Shown: positions 53,547 to 61,935, counted from the stretch's first letter. The stretch is 64,000 nt of DNA from Streptococcus respiraculi (GCF_003595525.1 NZ_CP022680.1:124001-188000), one strand, 5' to 3'. Numbers and translations are program-made. The notes: generated from the letters alone by a model not told the origin.

Positions 53547-54908
53547 ATGGCCAAGAAAAAAGCAACCTTTGTCTGTCAAAATTGTGACTACCATTCACCT
53601 AAGTACTTAGGACGTTGCCCCAATTGCGGAGCTTGGTCCTCTTTTGTGGAAGAAATCGAAGTCGCAGAAGTCAAAAATGCGCGCGTGTCCTTGACAGGAG
53701 AAAAGACCAAGCCTGTTAAGCTCAATCAAGTCACTTCAAGCAATGTCGCCCGCACTAAAACTGATATGGCAGAGTTTAACCGCGTTCTCGGTGGTGGTGT
53801 AGTGCCAGGAAGCCTTGTTCTAATCGGTGGTGACCCGGGGATTGGAAAGTCTACTCTCCTCTTACAAGTTTCCACCCAGCTGGCGAGTCGTGGAACAGTT
53901 CTTTATGTCAGTGGAGAGGAATCAGCAGAGCAAATCAAGTTACGTAGCGAACGCCTGGGGGATATCGACAATGAATTTTATCTCTATGCCGAAACCAACA
54001 TGCAGAGTATTCGAGCCGAGGTGGAGAAGATTCAGCCTGATTTTCTGATTATCGACTCCATCCAGACTATTATGAGTCCTGAAATCTCCAGTGTCCAAGG
54101 TTCGGTCAGCCAAGTCCGTGAGGTGACCGCAGAGCTGATGCAGATTGCAAAGACCAACAACATCGCAACCTTTATCGTAGGACATGTGACCAAGGAAGGA
54201 ACGCTTGCGGGACCTCGCATGCTAGAACACATGGTAGACACTGTTTTGTATTTTGAGGGCGAACGTCAGCACACCTTTCGTATCCTGCGGGCCGTGAAAA
54301 ATCGTTTTGGCTCAACCAATGAAATCGGAATTTTCGAGATGCAGTCGTCAGGTCTTGTGGAAGTGCTAAACCCTAGTCAGGTCTTTTTAGAAGAGCGGTT
54401 GGACGGTGCAACTGGTTCAGCCATTGTTGTGACCATGGAGGGGACACGTCCGATTTTAGCTGAGGTTCAGGCCTTGGTAACACCGACCATGTTTGGCAAT
54501 GCCAAGCGCACAACGACAGGTCTTGATTTTAATCGGGCAAGCCTCATTATGGCAGTCTTAGAAAAGCGAGCTGGCTTACTTTTGCAAAACCAAGATGCTT
54601 ATCTCAAGTCAGCAGGCGGTGTAAAACTAGATGAACCAGCTATTGACTTAGCGGTTGCTGTTGCCATTGCCTCAAGTTACAAGGATAGACCAACCAATCC
54701 TCAGGAATGTTTTATCGGAGAAATCGGTTTGACAGGTGAAATCCGTCGTGTCAACCGCATCGAGCAACGAATCAATGAAGCAGCCAAGCTTGGCTTCACC
54801 AAGATTTACGCTCCCAAAAACTCCCTTATAGGTCTTGAAATCCCCCAAGGTATCACGATCGTTGGTGTGACGACCATTGGTGAGGTCTTGCAGAAAGTAT
54901 TTGGTTAG
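53547..54908 (+). CDS. radA: DNA repair protein RadA
   Basis: The 453-residue RecA-like helicase promotes branch migration and D-loop extension in repair and transformation. A zinc finger opens the protein ([18 protein letters not shown], residues 10-27). Walker A is [12 protein letters not shown] near 92-103, the RadA-specific KNRFGSTNE follows, and the C-terminal Lon-like domain ends with [18 protein letters not shown]. The ATG is two bases after the dut stop, with GGGGAATTAAGC as ribosome-binding site. The length is normal. A hairpin terminator follows. Confidence 0.97.
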   Translation: MAKKKATFVCQNCDYHSPKYLGRCPNCGAWSSFVEEIEVAEVKNARVSLTGEKTKPVKLNQVTSSNVARTKTDMAEFNRVLGGGVVPGSLVLIGGDPGIGKSTLLLQVSTQLASRGTVLYVSGEESAEQIKLRSERLGDIDNEFYLYAETNMQSIRAEVEKIQPDFLIIDSIQTIMSPEISSVQGSVSQVREVTAELMQIAKTNNIATFIVGHVTKEGTLAGPRMLEHMVDTVLYFEGERQHTFRILRAVKNRFGSTNEIGIFEMQSSGLVEVLNPSQVFLEERLDGATGSAIVVTMEGTRPILAEVQALVTPTMFGNAKRTTTGLDFNRASLIMAVLEKRAGLLLQNQDAYLKSAGGVKLDEPAIDLAVAVAIASSYKDRPTNPQECFIGEIGLTGEIRRVNRIEQRINEAAKLGFTKIYAPKNSLIGLEIPQGITIVGVTTIGEVLQKVFG

Positions 54909-54934
54909 CTTACACGAAAAATGTAATAGAAGAG

Positions 54935-54972
54935 AAAAGCTAGAGATTCTATCTGGAATGTCTAGCTTTTTG
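54935..54972 (+). terminator. Terminator of dut-radA
   Basis: AAAAGCTAGA and TCTAGCTTTT form a perfect 10-bp stem with a 16-base loop containing a small inner stem (ATTCTATCTGGAAT), ending in a T-run. Confidence 0.88.
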
Positions 54973-55107
54973 CGTAAATCTGTCTAAAACATTCGGAAGT
55001 AGCAACAAGATTTTGCATTACCAAGCCCATATGCTGACAAATGCTCCATAAAATGATAGCCTAAGAAAAAGAAATGAAAATATACGATATGCACGAAAGG
55101 AGTTTTC

Positions 55108-55602
55108 ATGTCTTATTTTCAACAGTTTATGAAGGCCAATCAGGCCTATGTCGATTTGCATGGCACGCACCATTTGCCCTTGAAACCAAAAACTAGGGTA
55201 GCGATTGTGACCTGTATGGATTCGCGGCTCCACGTGGCACAAGCCTTGGGGTTGGCGCTTGGAGATGCTCATATTTTGCGGAATGCTGGAGGTCGTGTGA
55301 CTGATGACATGATTCGCTCGCTGGTCATTTCCCAGCAACAACTAGGTACTCGGGAAATTGTGGTTTTGCACCATACGGATTGCGGAGCTCAGACCTTTAC
55401 CAATAAAGAGTTTCAGGCAGAGTTGCAGGAAAAATTTGACGTAGATGTGTCTCATCAGGACTTTTTGCCCTTTAGTGATGTGGAAGAAAGTGTTCGTGAG
55501 GATATGAACTTGTTGAGACAATCTCCCTTGATTCCAGAGGATATTGAGATTTCTGGTGCGGTCTATGATGTGGATACAGGGCGCATGACAGAAGTTGTAT
55601 AA
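55108..55602 (+). CDS. Beta-class carbonic anhydrase
   Basis: The 164-residue enzyme interconverts CO2 and bicarbonate. Zinc ligands are in VTCMDSRL (Cys and the Asp-Arg dyad) and VLHHTDCGAQTF (His and Cys). RNAGGRVTDDMIRSLVISQQ between them is the family signature. Length matches the short beta enzyme of S. pneumoniae, which is needed for growth in ambient CO2. AAAGGAGTTTTC precedes the ATG. The TAA stop codon (55600-55602) forms part of the first bases of a repeat element, and a 670-base repeat region follows. Confidence 0.95.
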   Translation: MSYFQQFMKANQAYVDLHGTHHLPLKPKTRVAIVTCMDSRLHVAQALGLALGDAHILRNAGGRVTDDMIRSLVISQQQLGTREIVVLHHTDCGAQTFTNKEFQAELQEKFDVDVSHQDFLPFSDVEESVREDMNLLRQSPLIPEDIEISGAVYDVDTGRMTEVV

Positions 55603-55765
55603 GATACGAGGGCGTAAAAAAAGCAAATGAAAAATAGGAAATACGACGAAGAAGCGCAAGCTTCTAGGAGTATTTATACCTAAAGGTAGCCATATCTATA
55701 ATCTAGCTAAAGCTAGAACGGCTATGTCTCTTTTTTCCGAGCTTTTAGTCCGAGTTCAATTTCAT
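55600..55765 (+). repeat. Repeat unit A, relative of the 112-bp ula repeats
   Basis: It starts TAAGATACGAGGGCGTAAAA on the carbonic anhydrase stop codon and ends CCGAGCTTTTAGTCCGAGTT followed by CAAT. The start, the CGACGAAGAA middle and the end parallel the units at 17973-18640 (ATATAAGAGCGTAAAA, GACGAAGAA, CCGAGATTTTAGCTCG). An internal module CTAAAGGTAGCCATATCTAT with AGCTAAAGCTAGAAC resembles the 52-bp unit further on. Confidence 0.75.
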
Positions 55766-56132
55766 AAGATACAAAGGACGTCAAGAGCAAAGTATACCCC
55801 TAGGGCATCCGTATCTGTAGAACGAGCAAGCTCGCAACAGCTACGGTAAGATAGGAGATTGACGATGTGCTCGATGAACACAAGGCAATCGATCCCTAAA
55901 GGGAGCCTCAGCTGTAACCAGCTAAAGCTGGAACATCTGCGTCCCCACTAAAGGGAGCCTCAGCTGTAACCAGCTAAAGCTGGAACATCTGCGTCCCCGC
56001 TAAAGGGAGCCTCAGCTGTAACTAGCTAAAGCTGGAACATCTGCGTCCCCACTAAAGGGAGCCTCAGCTGTAACCAGCTAAAGCTGGAACATCTGCGTCT
56101 CTTTTTCACCCAGTGCTTAGCTCGTGTTCAGT
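55765..56132 (+). repeat. Repeat unit B, expanded relative
   Basis: It starts ATAAGATACAAAGGACGTCA and ends GCTTAGCTCGTGTTCAG, the same end signatures as unit A and the ula repeats. The middle has been expanded by four tandem copies of a 52-bp module. Next to its right edge stands TCAATCCACTATA (56133-56145), the terminal sequence of the MITE at 41042-41146. Confidence 0.65.
55897..56104 (+). repeat. Four tandem 52-bp repeats
   Basis: Units begin at 55897, 55949, 56001 and 56053 with TAAAGGGAGCCTCAGCTGTA and contain the dyads CAGCTGTAACCAGCTAAAGC and CCAGCTAAAGCTGG. They differ at only a few positions (ACCAG/ACTAG, CCCCAC/CCCCGC); the fourth ends CGTCTCTTTTT. Near-identity indicates recent expansion. 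There is no coding frame and there are no spacers. Confidence 0.92.
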
Positions 56133-56205
56133 TCTCAATCCACTATATCGTTATGAGGGTGTGATGCGTATTCAATAAAAATGGGAAATTCATCTGCTAT
56201 CAGGC

Positions 56206-56234
56206 TTGACAGGTTTTGAGGAAAAGTGTATAGT
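56206..56234 (+). promoter_or_regulatory. Promoter of the AIM24-family gene
   Basis: Perfect TTGACA (56206-56211) and TATAGT (56229-56234) are 17 bases apart. The ATG follows at 56270 after AAAAGGAGACTACATC. Confidence 0.82.
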
Positions 56235-56269
56235 TGTATTAAATAAACGACACAAAAGGAGACTACATC

Positions 56270-57025
56270 ATGGCTGATAACCGAATGAAGTATACCATTG
56301 ACAGCAATATGCAATTTCCGCTGGTTGAGATTGCCTTAGAAAGAGGCGAAACTGCTTATATTCAGCGGGGAAGCATGGTCTATCATACACCGAGTGTAAC
56401 CTTAAACACCAAGCTGAATGCGCGTGGTGGCTCTGGTCTTGGGAAGCTCATGGGAGCAATTGGACGTTCTGTGACATCTGGCGAGTCCATGTTTATCACG
56501 GAGGCAATGTCAAGCGCTGATGACGGCACATTAGCCCTTGCTCCGTCCATGCCAGGTCAAGTCATTGTGCTTGAATTGGGAGCAAAGCAATATCGTCTAA
56601 ATGACGGTGCTTTTTTAGCCCTAGATGGTTCTGCCCAGTATAAAATGGAACGCCAAAGCGTGGGTCGTGCTTTGTTTGGTGGTCAAGGTGGCTTCTTTGT
56701 CATGACGACAGAAGGAGAAGGGACCTTACTTGCTAATGCCTTTGGCTCCATTAAAAAACTGGAATTAAACGGTGGCAGTATTACGATTGACAATGCCCAT
56801 GTAGTAGCTTGGAGCAGGGACTTGAACTACGATATTCATCTTGAAAATGGCTTCTTGCAGTCTATTGGTACAGGCGAAGGCGTGGTCAATACCTTCTCGG
56901 GTTACGGTGAAATCTACGTTCAAAGTTTAAATATCGAAACCTTTGCCCAAGTTATCGGAAGCCATATCATCACAGGTGGTGGAGACGGTGGCGGCAAGAC
57001 TACCTTACTTGATGCCTTTCTATAG
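56270..57025 (+). CDS. AIM24/TIGR00266-family protein
   Basis: The 251-residue beta-rich protein belongs to the AIM24 (TIGR00266) family. It shows the usual MKYTIDSNMQFPLVEIAL start, GETAYIQRGSMVYHTPSV, GESMFITEAMS, and the C-terminal VVAWSRDLNYDI with TGEGVVNTFSGYGEIYVQS. The fold is a repeated double-stranded beta-helix. There is no signal peptide or membrane segment. The molecular role in bacteria is unknown; the yeast relative is a mitochondrial inner-membrane organiser. It has its own consensus promoter after the repeat region. Gly-rich GGGDGGGK near the end is typical of the family. Confidence 0.9.
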   Translation: MADNRMKYTIDSNMQFPLVEIALERGETAYIQRGSMVYHTPSVTLNTKLNARGGSGLGKLMGAIGRSVTSGESMFITEAMSSADDGTLALAPSMPGQVIVLELGAKQYRLNDGAFLALDGSAQYKMERQSVGRALFGGQGGFFVMTTEGEGTLLANAFGSIKKLELNGGSITIDNAHVVAWSRDLNYDIHLENGFLQSIGTGEGVVNTFSGYGEIYVQSLNIETFAQVIGSHIITGGGDGGGKTTLLDAFL

Positions 57026-57098
57026 TGCAAGAGACACGCGTCAACAATCAAACGCATGTCAGATTTTTGAGTCTGAAGTTCAGTAAAAAGGAGTTTCT

Positions 57099-57734
57099 AT
57101 GACCTTATTTCCCGCTATAGCAGCTTTTCTTCCCTATCAAGGGGATAAATATATCGCGCCTGAAAAGGCGGGCGAATTAGAAGAGAGCATGCGTGAGATG
57201 AGACACGTAGCGCAGGCTGCACGCAAGGAATTTCAGCAGCTAGCCCAAGCATTCCACGCGCTTCATCCCAGCCTTGACATGCACCGCACGAGCCAATGGA
57301 TGAATCAGGCTCAGTATGCGCGCCCTCATTTCTGGACCTATTTTCAAAGTGAGGGTGGGGTTAGCAAGCCCATGTTTGCCCTGCGCTTGTATGGAAATCA
57401 AAGAGCTTATGGTATCTCAGTAGAGGTGAGCTTTGTCGAGCGTAAAAAAGATGAGACAAGCCTTGTCAAGCAAAATCAGGTTTTGCAGGTTGCGGTAGCA
57501 GATCCTGTCTATTACATGGTTCAGGCAAATGGAGAAAGTCGGCGGGTAGAAGGGACAGAAGAAAATCGCTTCAGTCTTCTTGAGCAACTAGCCCAAGACC
57601 AGATTCGCAAAGTTTTGGTGAAGCTGGATATTGACCTGACCAAGGCAGATAGCATGGAGTCCGTTTTACATCAGCTGGAATCAGCTTTTGAAACTTTACA
57701 GCCCTATTATCAAGCGACAACCATCAAATTGTAA
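57099..57734 (+). CDS. Conserved uncharacterised cytoplasmic protein
   Basis: The 211-residue soluble protein has no membrane segment or signal. The N-terminal half is helical (MREMRHVAQAARKEFQQLAQAF) and is followed by a more beta-rich part with HFWTYFQSEGGVSKPMFALR and RAYGISVEVSFVERKKDE. HRTSQWMNQAQYARPHFW has an aromatic, His-containing cluster that could be a binding site. I do not recognise a characterised family. AAAAGGAGTTTCT precedes the ATG. It lies 73 bases after the AIM24 gene and may share its transcript. Confidence 0.75.
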   Translation: MTLFPAIAAFLPYQGDKYIAPEKAGELEESMREMRHVAQAARKEFQQLAQAFHALHPSLDMHRTSQWMNQAQYARPHFWTYFQSEGGVSKPMFALRLYGNQRAYGISVEVSFVERKKDETSLVKQNQVLQVAVADPVYYMVQANGESRRVEGTEENRFSLLEQLAQDQIRKVLVKLDIDLTKADSMESVLHQLESAFETLQPYYQATTIKL

Positions 57735-57836
57735 GAATTAACGGAGAAAAATCAGGTTTGATTCTTCTTCGTTTTTCATTTTCAATGCCCAATCCTGCCA
57801 CTTACCCTCGAAAATGAACCACTCACGAAAATGGTC

Positions 57837-57876
57837 TTGCCTTTGTGTCAAATCTTGCTATAATGAGGTATAGCAA
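57837..57876 (+). promoter_or_regulatory. Promoter of the LytTR operon with palindrome over the -10
   Basis: TTGCCT (57837-57842), a 16-base spacer and TATAAT (57859-57864). A perfect inverted repeat TTGCTATA (57855-57862) and TATAGCAA (57869-57876) with a six-base centre covers the -10 and start site. It is well placed for a repressor or for LytTR autoregulation, though typical LytTR sites are direct repeats upstream of the -35. Confidence 0.68.
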
Positions 57877-57891
57877 AATAAGGAGGGAGTT

Positions 57892-58338
57892 ATGAAAATA
57901 CGGATCGAGCTAGATGACAGCTTGGACGATGTGGAAGTGGTTATCAAGACCGCTCGTTTGACGGATCAAGTTGACCAGTTGCAGCAGCTGTTGTCCAAGA
58001 TGAATCAGCCCTCCTTGATCTTTTACAAGGATGCGAGCGAGTATTTCGTCAAACTAGAGGATATTTTATTTTTCGAAACAGATGGTGCGAAGATTTTTGC
58101 CCATTCAAGGACAGATGCTTACGAGGTCAAGTTAAAGCTCTACGAGTTAGAAGAGGTCCTACCGATTACCTTTTGCAGGATTTCAAAGTCCAGCATTGCA
58201 AACGTTCGTGCGATATATTCGCTCGATAAGTCCTTTTCAGGGACCAGTCGGATTCGCTTTGCGGACACGCACAAGGTAGTTCATGTATCGCGTCATTATT
58301 ATCAGTTATTAAAAGAAAGATTGCAGGAGTTGAGGTAG
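57892..58338 (+). CDS. LytTR-domain DNA-binding regulator
   Basis: The 148-residue regulator has a short N-terminal region (1-45, MKIRIELDDSLDDVEVVIKT) and a C-terminal LytTR domain (about 47-148): FYKDASEYFVKLEDILFFET, KIFAHSRTDAYEVKLKLYEL, FCRISKSSIANVRAI and FADTHKVVHVSRHYYQLLKE. There is no receiver domain. Stand-alone LytTR regulators in streptococci are usually co-transcribed with a membrane protein that restrains them (HdrRM and BrsRM are known pairs). Here the next gene, four bases on, is a LiaF-like membrane protein. AGGAGGGAGTT precedes the ATG. Confidence 0.92.
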   Translation: MKIRIELDDSLDDVEVVIKTARLTDQVDQLQQLLSKMNQPSLIFYKDASEYFVKLEDILFFETDGAKIFAHSRTDAYEVKLKLYELEEVLPITFCRISKSSIANVRAIYSLDKSFSGTSRIRFADTHKVVHVSRHYYQLLKERLQELR

Positions 58339-58342
58339 TGCG

Positions 58343-59026
58343 ATGAAAAAGTATGCATTAGGAATTGGCTTGTTGGTTTTGTCAGGCTTGGTCTTGTTTC
58401 AAAATTATTTGCCACGGTTTGATCTTTCCATTTGGAAAATGGTCTGGCTTGTCGTATTGGCAGTAGGCTTGGTGAACGGTCTGGTAAAGAGAAGATTGTA
58501 CGATAGTTTCTTTTTTGGAACTTGGTTGTTTATCTTGCTGAACAAGCAGTATCATTTTTTAATGATGGATACCAAGACAATCATTGTCGGAGCCATCTTG
58601 GCCTGTCTGGGTTGTCACATTCTCTTTAAGCCCAAGCGAGGAAATATTCGCTTTTTGGGAGATTTCAAGTCTGTCGCAAGTGGTGGAAAAGGAGCTATGG
58701 TCGAAGACGAAGACAGTGTAGCCTTTGGTAGCTCGACCCGTTACATTCACGACACCAATTTTGTACGTGACACGGTTGATGTCGCTTTTGGCAGTACAAC
58801 GATTTACTTTGACAATACCGTCATGGCTGGTGAGGAGGCGACCTTTATTGTTGATGCAGCATTTTCAACAGTGCGGCTCTATGTGCCAGATACCTGGCTG
58901 GTAGAGGTCAGGGCAGATAAGGCTTTTAGCAGTATTCAGCAGGTATCTCCTCCTATCGTATTTGACAAGAAACTCGTGGTCAAGGCTGATTTAGCCTTTT
59001 CGACCCTTGAAATTATCAGCTTATAA
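58343..59026 (+). CDS. LiaF-like membrane protein, partner of the LytTR regulator
   Basis: The 227-residue protein has three or four hydrophobic helices in the first ~95 residues (IGLLVLSGLVLFQNYL, WKMVWLVVLAVGLVNGLV, FGTWLFILL, TIIVGAILACLGCHILF). A C-terminal beta-rich domain follows with DVAFGSTTIYFDNTVMAGEE and FSTVRLYVPDTWLVEV, as in LiaF/VraT-type cell-envelope response proteins. LiaF inhibits a histidine kinase in other systems. Here it is paired with a LytTR regulator instead, so it may act as its membrane-bound antagonist or sensor. GAGGTAGTGCG precedes the ATG. Confidence 0.87.
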   Translation: MKKYALGIGLLVLSGLVLFQNYLPRFDLSIWKMVWLVVLAVGLVNGLVKRRLYDSFFFGTWLFILLNKQYHFLMMDTKTIIVGAILACLGCHILFKPKRGNIRFLGDFKSVASGGKGAMVEDEDSVAFGSSTRYIHDTNFVRDTVDVAFGSTTIYFDNTVMAGEEATFIVDAAFSTVRLYVPDTWLVEVRADKAFSSIQQVSPPIVFDKKLVVKADLAFSTLEIISL

Positions 59027-59028
59027 GA

Positions 59029-59053
59029 AATCAGCCCTTGTGGCTGATTTTTT
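59029..59053 (+). terminator. Terminator of the LytTR operon
   Basis: AAATCAGCC and GGCTGATTT pair around CTTGT with a following T-run. It begins three bases after the stop codon of the LiaF-like gene. Confidence 0.85.
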
Positions 59054-59119
59054 GGCTCAAAGTAGGGGATATGTGCTATAATAGGACTATTGAATGTTGA
59101 CAAGGAGAGCTTATAGCAA

Positions 59120-60580
59120 ATGACAAAACCTATTCGTGTGCGTTATGCACCAAGTCCAACTGGACTATTACACATCGGAAATGCGCGGACGGCGCTCTTT
59201 AACTATTTGTATGCACGTCATCATGGCGGAACTTTTTTGATTCGGATTGAAGATACTGACCGCAAGCGCCATGTCGAAGACGGTGAGCGTTCTCAGATGG
59301 AAAATCTGCGTTGGTTAGGGATTGATTGGGATGAAAGCCCAGAAACTCATGAAAAGTACCGCCAGTCAGAACGGCTTGACATTTATCAAGAGTATGTTAA
59401 TGAACTGTTAGCAAAAGGTTTGGCCTACAAATCTTACGTGACCGAGGAAGAATTGGCGGCTGAGCGTGAGCGCCAAGAGGCAGCTGGTGAAACACCGCGC
59501 TACATCAATGAATACCTTGGGATGTCAGATGAAGAAAAGGCAGCCTATGTTGCGGAACGTGAGGCTGCAGGTATCATTCCGACCGTTCGTCTGGCCGTAA
59601 ATGAAGCTGGCATCTACAAATGGAATGACATGGTCAAGGGTGAGATTGAGTTTGAAGGTGGCAATATCGGTGGCGACTGGGTCATTCAGAAAAAAGATGG
59701 CTACCCAACCTACAACTTTGCCGTGGTCATCGATGACCACTTAATGGAGATTTCCCATGTTATCCGTGGAGATGACCATATTGCCAATACCCCTAAACAA
59801 CTGATGGTCTATGAAGCCCTTGGTTGGGAAGCACCAGCATTCGGTCACATGACCTTGATTATCAACTCTGAAACGGGTAAGAAACTATCCAAACGTGATA
59901 CCAACACGCTTCAGTTTATTGAAGATTACCGCAAAAAAGGCTATTTGCCAGAAGCAGTCTTTAACTTTATTGCCCTTCTTGGTTGGAATCCTGGTGGGGA
60001 GCATGAAATCTTCTCTCGTAAGGAATTGATTGAGCTATTTGACGAAAATCGTCTCAGCAAATCACCAGCAGCTTTTGATCAGAAGAAGCTTGATTGGATG
60101 AGCAATGAATACATCAAGAATGCGGACTTTGCAACGATTTTTGAACTGGCAAAACCATTTTTAGCAGAGGCAGGTCGTTTGACAGACAAGGCCGAAAAAT
60201 TGGTGGAACTTTACAAACCGCAAATGAAAGCAGTCGATGAAATCGTGCCATTGACAGACCTCTTCTTTGAAGACTTCCCAGCTCTTACTGAAGCTGAAAA
60301 AGAAGTCATGGCAGGAGAAACCGTACCGACTGTTCTGACCGCTTTCAAAGAAAAATTGGAAGCCATGACGGAGGAGGACTTCAAGTCTGAAAACATCTTC
60401 CCACAAATCAAAGCGGTTCAAAAAGAGACTGGTATCAAGGGTAAAAACCTCTTTATGCCGATTCGGATTGCCGTATCAGGCGAAATGCACGGACCAGAAT
60501 TACCAGATACCATTTATCTGCTCGGCCGTGAAAAATCAATTCAGCATTTGGACAATATGCTGACAGAAATTACGAAATAA
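59120..60580 (+). CDS. gltX: Glutamyl-tRNA synthetase
   Basis: The 486-residue class I synthetase charges tRNA-Glu and, as Gram-positives lack GlnRS, probably also tRNA-Gln for later amidation. The HIGH motif reads [19 protein letters not shown] at the start, with the KLSKRD signature near residue 254 ([14 protein letters not shown]). The C-terminal anticodon-binding domain is complete. A -10 TATAAT lies at 59077-59082, and AAGGAGAGCTTATAGCAA precedes the ATG. It is a single gene, ending in a hairpin shared with the convergent MerR gene. Confidence 0.97.
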   Translation: MTKPIRVRYAPSPTGLLHIGNARTALFNYLYARHHGGTFLIRIEDTDRKRHVEDGERSQMENLRWLGIDWDESPETHEKYRQSERLDIYQEYVNELLAKGLAYKSYVTEEELAAERERQEAAGETPRYINEYLGMSDEEKAAYVAEREAAGIIPTVRLAVNEAGIYKWNDMVKGEIEFEGGNIGGDWVIQKKDGYPTYNFAVVIDDHLMEISHVIRGDDHIANTPKQLMVYEALGWEAPAFGHMTLIINSETGKKLSKRDTNTLQFIEDYRKKGYLPEAVFNFIALLGWNPGGEHEIFSRKELIELFDENRLSKSPAAFDQKKLDWMSNEYIKNADFATIFELAKPFLAEAGRLTDKAEKLVELYKPQMKAVDEIVPLTDLFFEDFPALTEAEKEVMAGETVPTVLTAFKEKLEAMTEEDFKSENIFPQIKAVQKETGIKGKNLFMPIRIAVSGEMHGPELPDTIYLLGREKSIQHLDNMLTEITK

Positions 60581-60584
60581 TGTG

Positions 60585-60611
60585 AAAAGCCTGGGAACTC
60601 CCTAGGCTTTT
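60585..60611. terminator. Bidirectional terminator between gltX and merR-type gene
   Basis: AAAAGCCTGGG and CCCTAGGCTTTT pair with one bulge around AACT and have A- and T-runs at both ends. The stop codon of the reverse-strand MerR gene (60602-60604) lies inside the hairpin. Confidence 0.85.
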
Positions 60612-60967
60612 TCTGCTAATAATTTATTGAGTTGTTCAACTAACCCGGTCAAGTTTGTAATCTGTTGCTCGAGCAGCTGAATTTGTGTTCTTCGTTCTGC
60701 GATTTCATCTTGCAGGACTTCTCGGTTTTCGAGCCACTGCTCTTTAGTGCCACACATGGTGTCATGGACTTCCTTTATGCGTTGAATGGCTTTAATAGAT
60801 AGTCCCAATTCCCGCAGTTGGAGAATATTTTCCAGGTCGGTGCAATCTTTTTGGTTCCAGCTGTATTGGCCTTGTTGAGTTGCTGGAGAAAGCAGTCCTT
60901 TTCGAATATAAAATCGAAGGGTATCTCGGCTAATCTTGTAGGTTTGAGTGATTTGTCCAGTTTTCAT
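60602..60967 (-). CDS. MerR-family transcriptional regulator
   Basis: The 121-residue regulator starts with the MerR winged helix (TGQITQTYKISRDTLRFYIRKGLLSP), followed by the recognition region with YSWNQKDCTDLENILQLRELG and a coiled-coil dimerisation helix (about 80-118, EIAERRTQIQLLEQQITNL). It has no obvious metal-binding cysteine pair; one Cys in DTMCGTKEQW stands alone. AAAGGAGTTCC precedes the ATG on the reverse strand. It is divergent from a small membrane protein whose promoter has the long spacer typical of MerR control. The ligand is unknown. Confidence 0.92.
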   Translation of the reverse strand: MKTGQITQTYKISRDTLRFYIRKGLLSPATQQGQYSWNQKDCTDLENILQLRELGLSIKAIQRIKEVHDTMCGTKEQWLENREVLQDEIAERRTQIQLLEQQITNLTGLVEQLNKLLAEKA

Positions 60968-60987
60968 GGAACTCCTTTCAAGTAGGG

Positions 60988-61018
60988 TTGACAGGGTCTT
61001 GGTCTTAGTCCCTCATGT
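60988..61018 (+). promoter_or_regulatory. MerR-type promoter with 19-base spacer
   Basis: A perfect TTGACA (60988-60993) and TCATGT (61013-61018) are 19 bases apart, two more than optimal. The spacer GGGTCTTGGTCTTAGTCCC is an imperfect dyad. Lengthened, symmetrical spacers are the hallmark of MerR-regulated promoters. Confidence 0.5.
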
Positions 61019-61044
61019 TTTAATGGTGAACAAGGAGGAAAGAT

Positions 61045-61347
61045 ATGTTTCAGTTTTTGATTTTCTTGTATGTTACCTTGCCATTTTTGGCTGTATTGTT
61101 CATGAAAGAGCGAGTTTCTGCACTTTGGCGACTGGTTTATGCAATACCAGTCTTTCTGGTATTTCTGGCTTTGCTAGGGCAAGTTGACAGAGTTGTCAGT
61201 CAGGGGATGTTCATTGCTAGCTTAGTCCTTCTTTGGCTGATTCGTCCCTTAGTAGGAAAATTTGTTTTTGGTCAGGTTCACCTGTCTCATTTTCTCCTTC
61301 ATGGTCTTATCAGCCTGTTGCTTGTATTGGGATTATTCGTTTTCTAA
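61045..61347 (+). CDS. Small multi-pass membrane protein under MerR control
   Basis: The 100-residue protein is almost entirely hydrophobic, with about three or four helices: FQFLIFLYVTLPFLAVLFM, LVYAIPVFLVFLALLG, FIASLVLLWLIRPLV and HFLLHGLISLLLVLGLFVF. Short basic loops (KERVSALWR) separate them. CAAGGAGGAAAGAT gives an excellent ribosome-binding site. It is divergent from the MerR gene across 77 bases. Its end overlaps the convergent Nudix gene by 15 bases. I recognise no family. Confidence 0.78.
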   Translation: MFQFLIFLYVTLPFLAVLFMKERVSALWRLVYAIPVFLVFLALLGQVDRVVSQGMFIASLVLLWLIRPLVGKFVFGQVHLSHFLLHGLISLLLVLGLFVF

Positions 61348-61839
61348 AAACAACTGCTCGACGTACTCTTTTTGCCGTGGAATGATGAGGGCATTTTCTA
61401 GAAAGGTAGGTAAATCTTTGCGTGACACCCAAATGAAATCAGTTGTTTCTCCGTCTTGGAGAGTAATCGTATCTTTTTTGCCATCGACCTTCGCCCAAAA
61501 GAGGTCAAAGATACAGTGGTCATCATGGGCCACAAAATGGTGATAATGAATGAGCTGATCAGTCTGTAGCTGGATACCGGTTTCTTCTGCCATTTCACGC
61601 AGGATAGCTGTCTCAGGACTTTCGCCAAGTAGGGCAGAGCCGCCTGCGGTTGCTTCAAAATAGTTGGGAAAGGCGGGTTTCGTACTATCTCGCTTCATGA
61701 ACAGGATGCTTCCGTCCTTGTGGGCAATGATACATTCGACGACTAGGTGATAAAGCCCTTTGGGAATCACTTTGCCACGCTCTAAAATGACGTCTGTTTT
61801 CTCTCCAGTTTCTAAGTAAGCATTCCAATATTCCGTCAT
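61333..61839 (-). CDS. Nudix hydrolase
   Basis: The 168-residue protein has the complete Nudix box GGSALLGESPETAILREMAEETGI (about 68-91), which binds metal and cleaves a diphosphate linked to another group. N-terminal LVVECIIAHKDGSILFMKRD and C-terminal DFIWVSRKDLPTFLENALIIP are typical of the Idi/YfcD-like subgroup, whose substrates are diverse. The substrate cannot be told from sequence. AAAGGAGTAGATC precedes the ATG on the reverse strand. It is convergent with the small membrane protein and divergent from rnpA. Confidence 0.92.
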   Translation of the reverse strand: MTEYWNAYLETGEKTDVILERGKVIPKGLYHLVVECIIAHKDGSILFMKRDSTKPAFPNYFEATAGGSALLGESPETAILREMAEETGIQLQTDQLIHYHHFVAHDDHCIFDLFWAKVDGKKDTITLQDGETTDFIWVSRKDLPTFLENALIIPRQKEYVEQLFLENE

Positions 61840-61935
61840 GATCTACTCCTTTGATTTTGTGGTAAAGATAGGATATCATAAATTTTCAAAAAAATCTGCA
61901 AAAAATCGTGGGAAAGGGCATAACTAAGCAGTTTA

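Noticed and set aside
55897..56104. CRISPR array or coding tandem repeat
   Set aside because: The 52-bp units abut without spacers, and stop codons occur in the frames; it is a plain tandem repeat.
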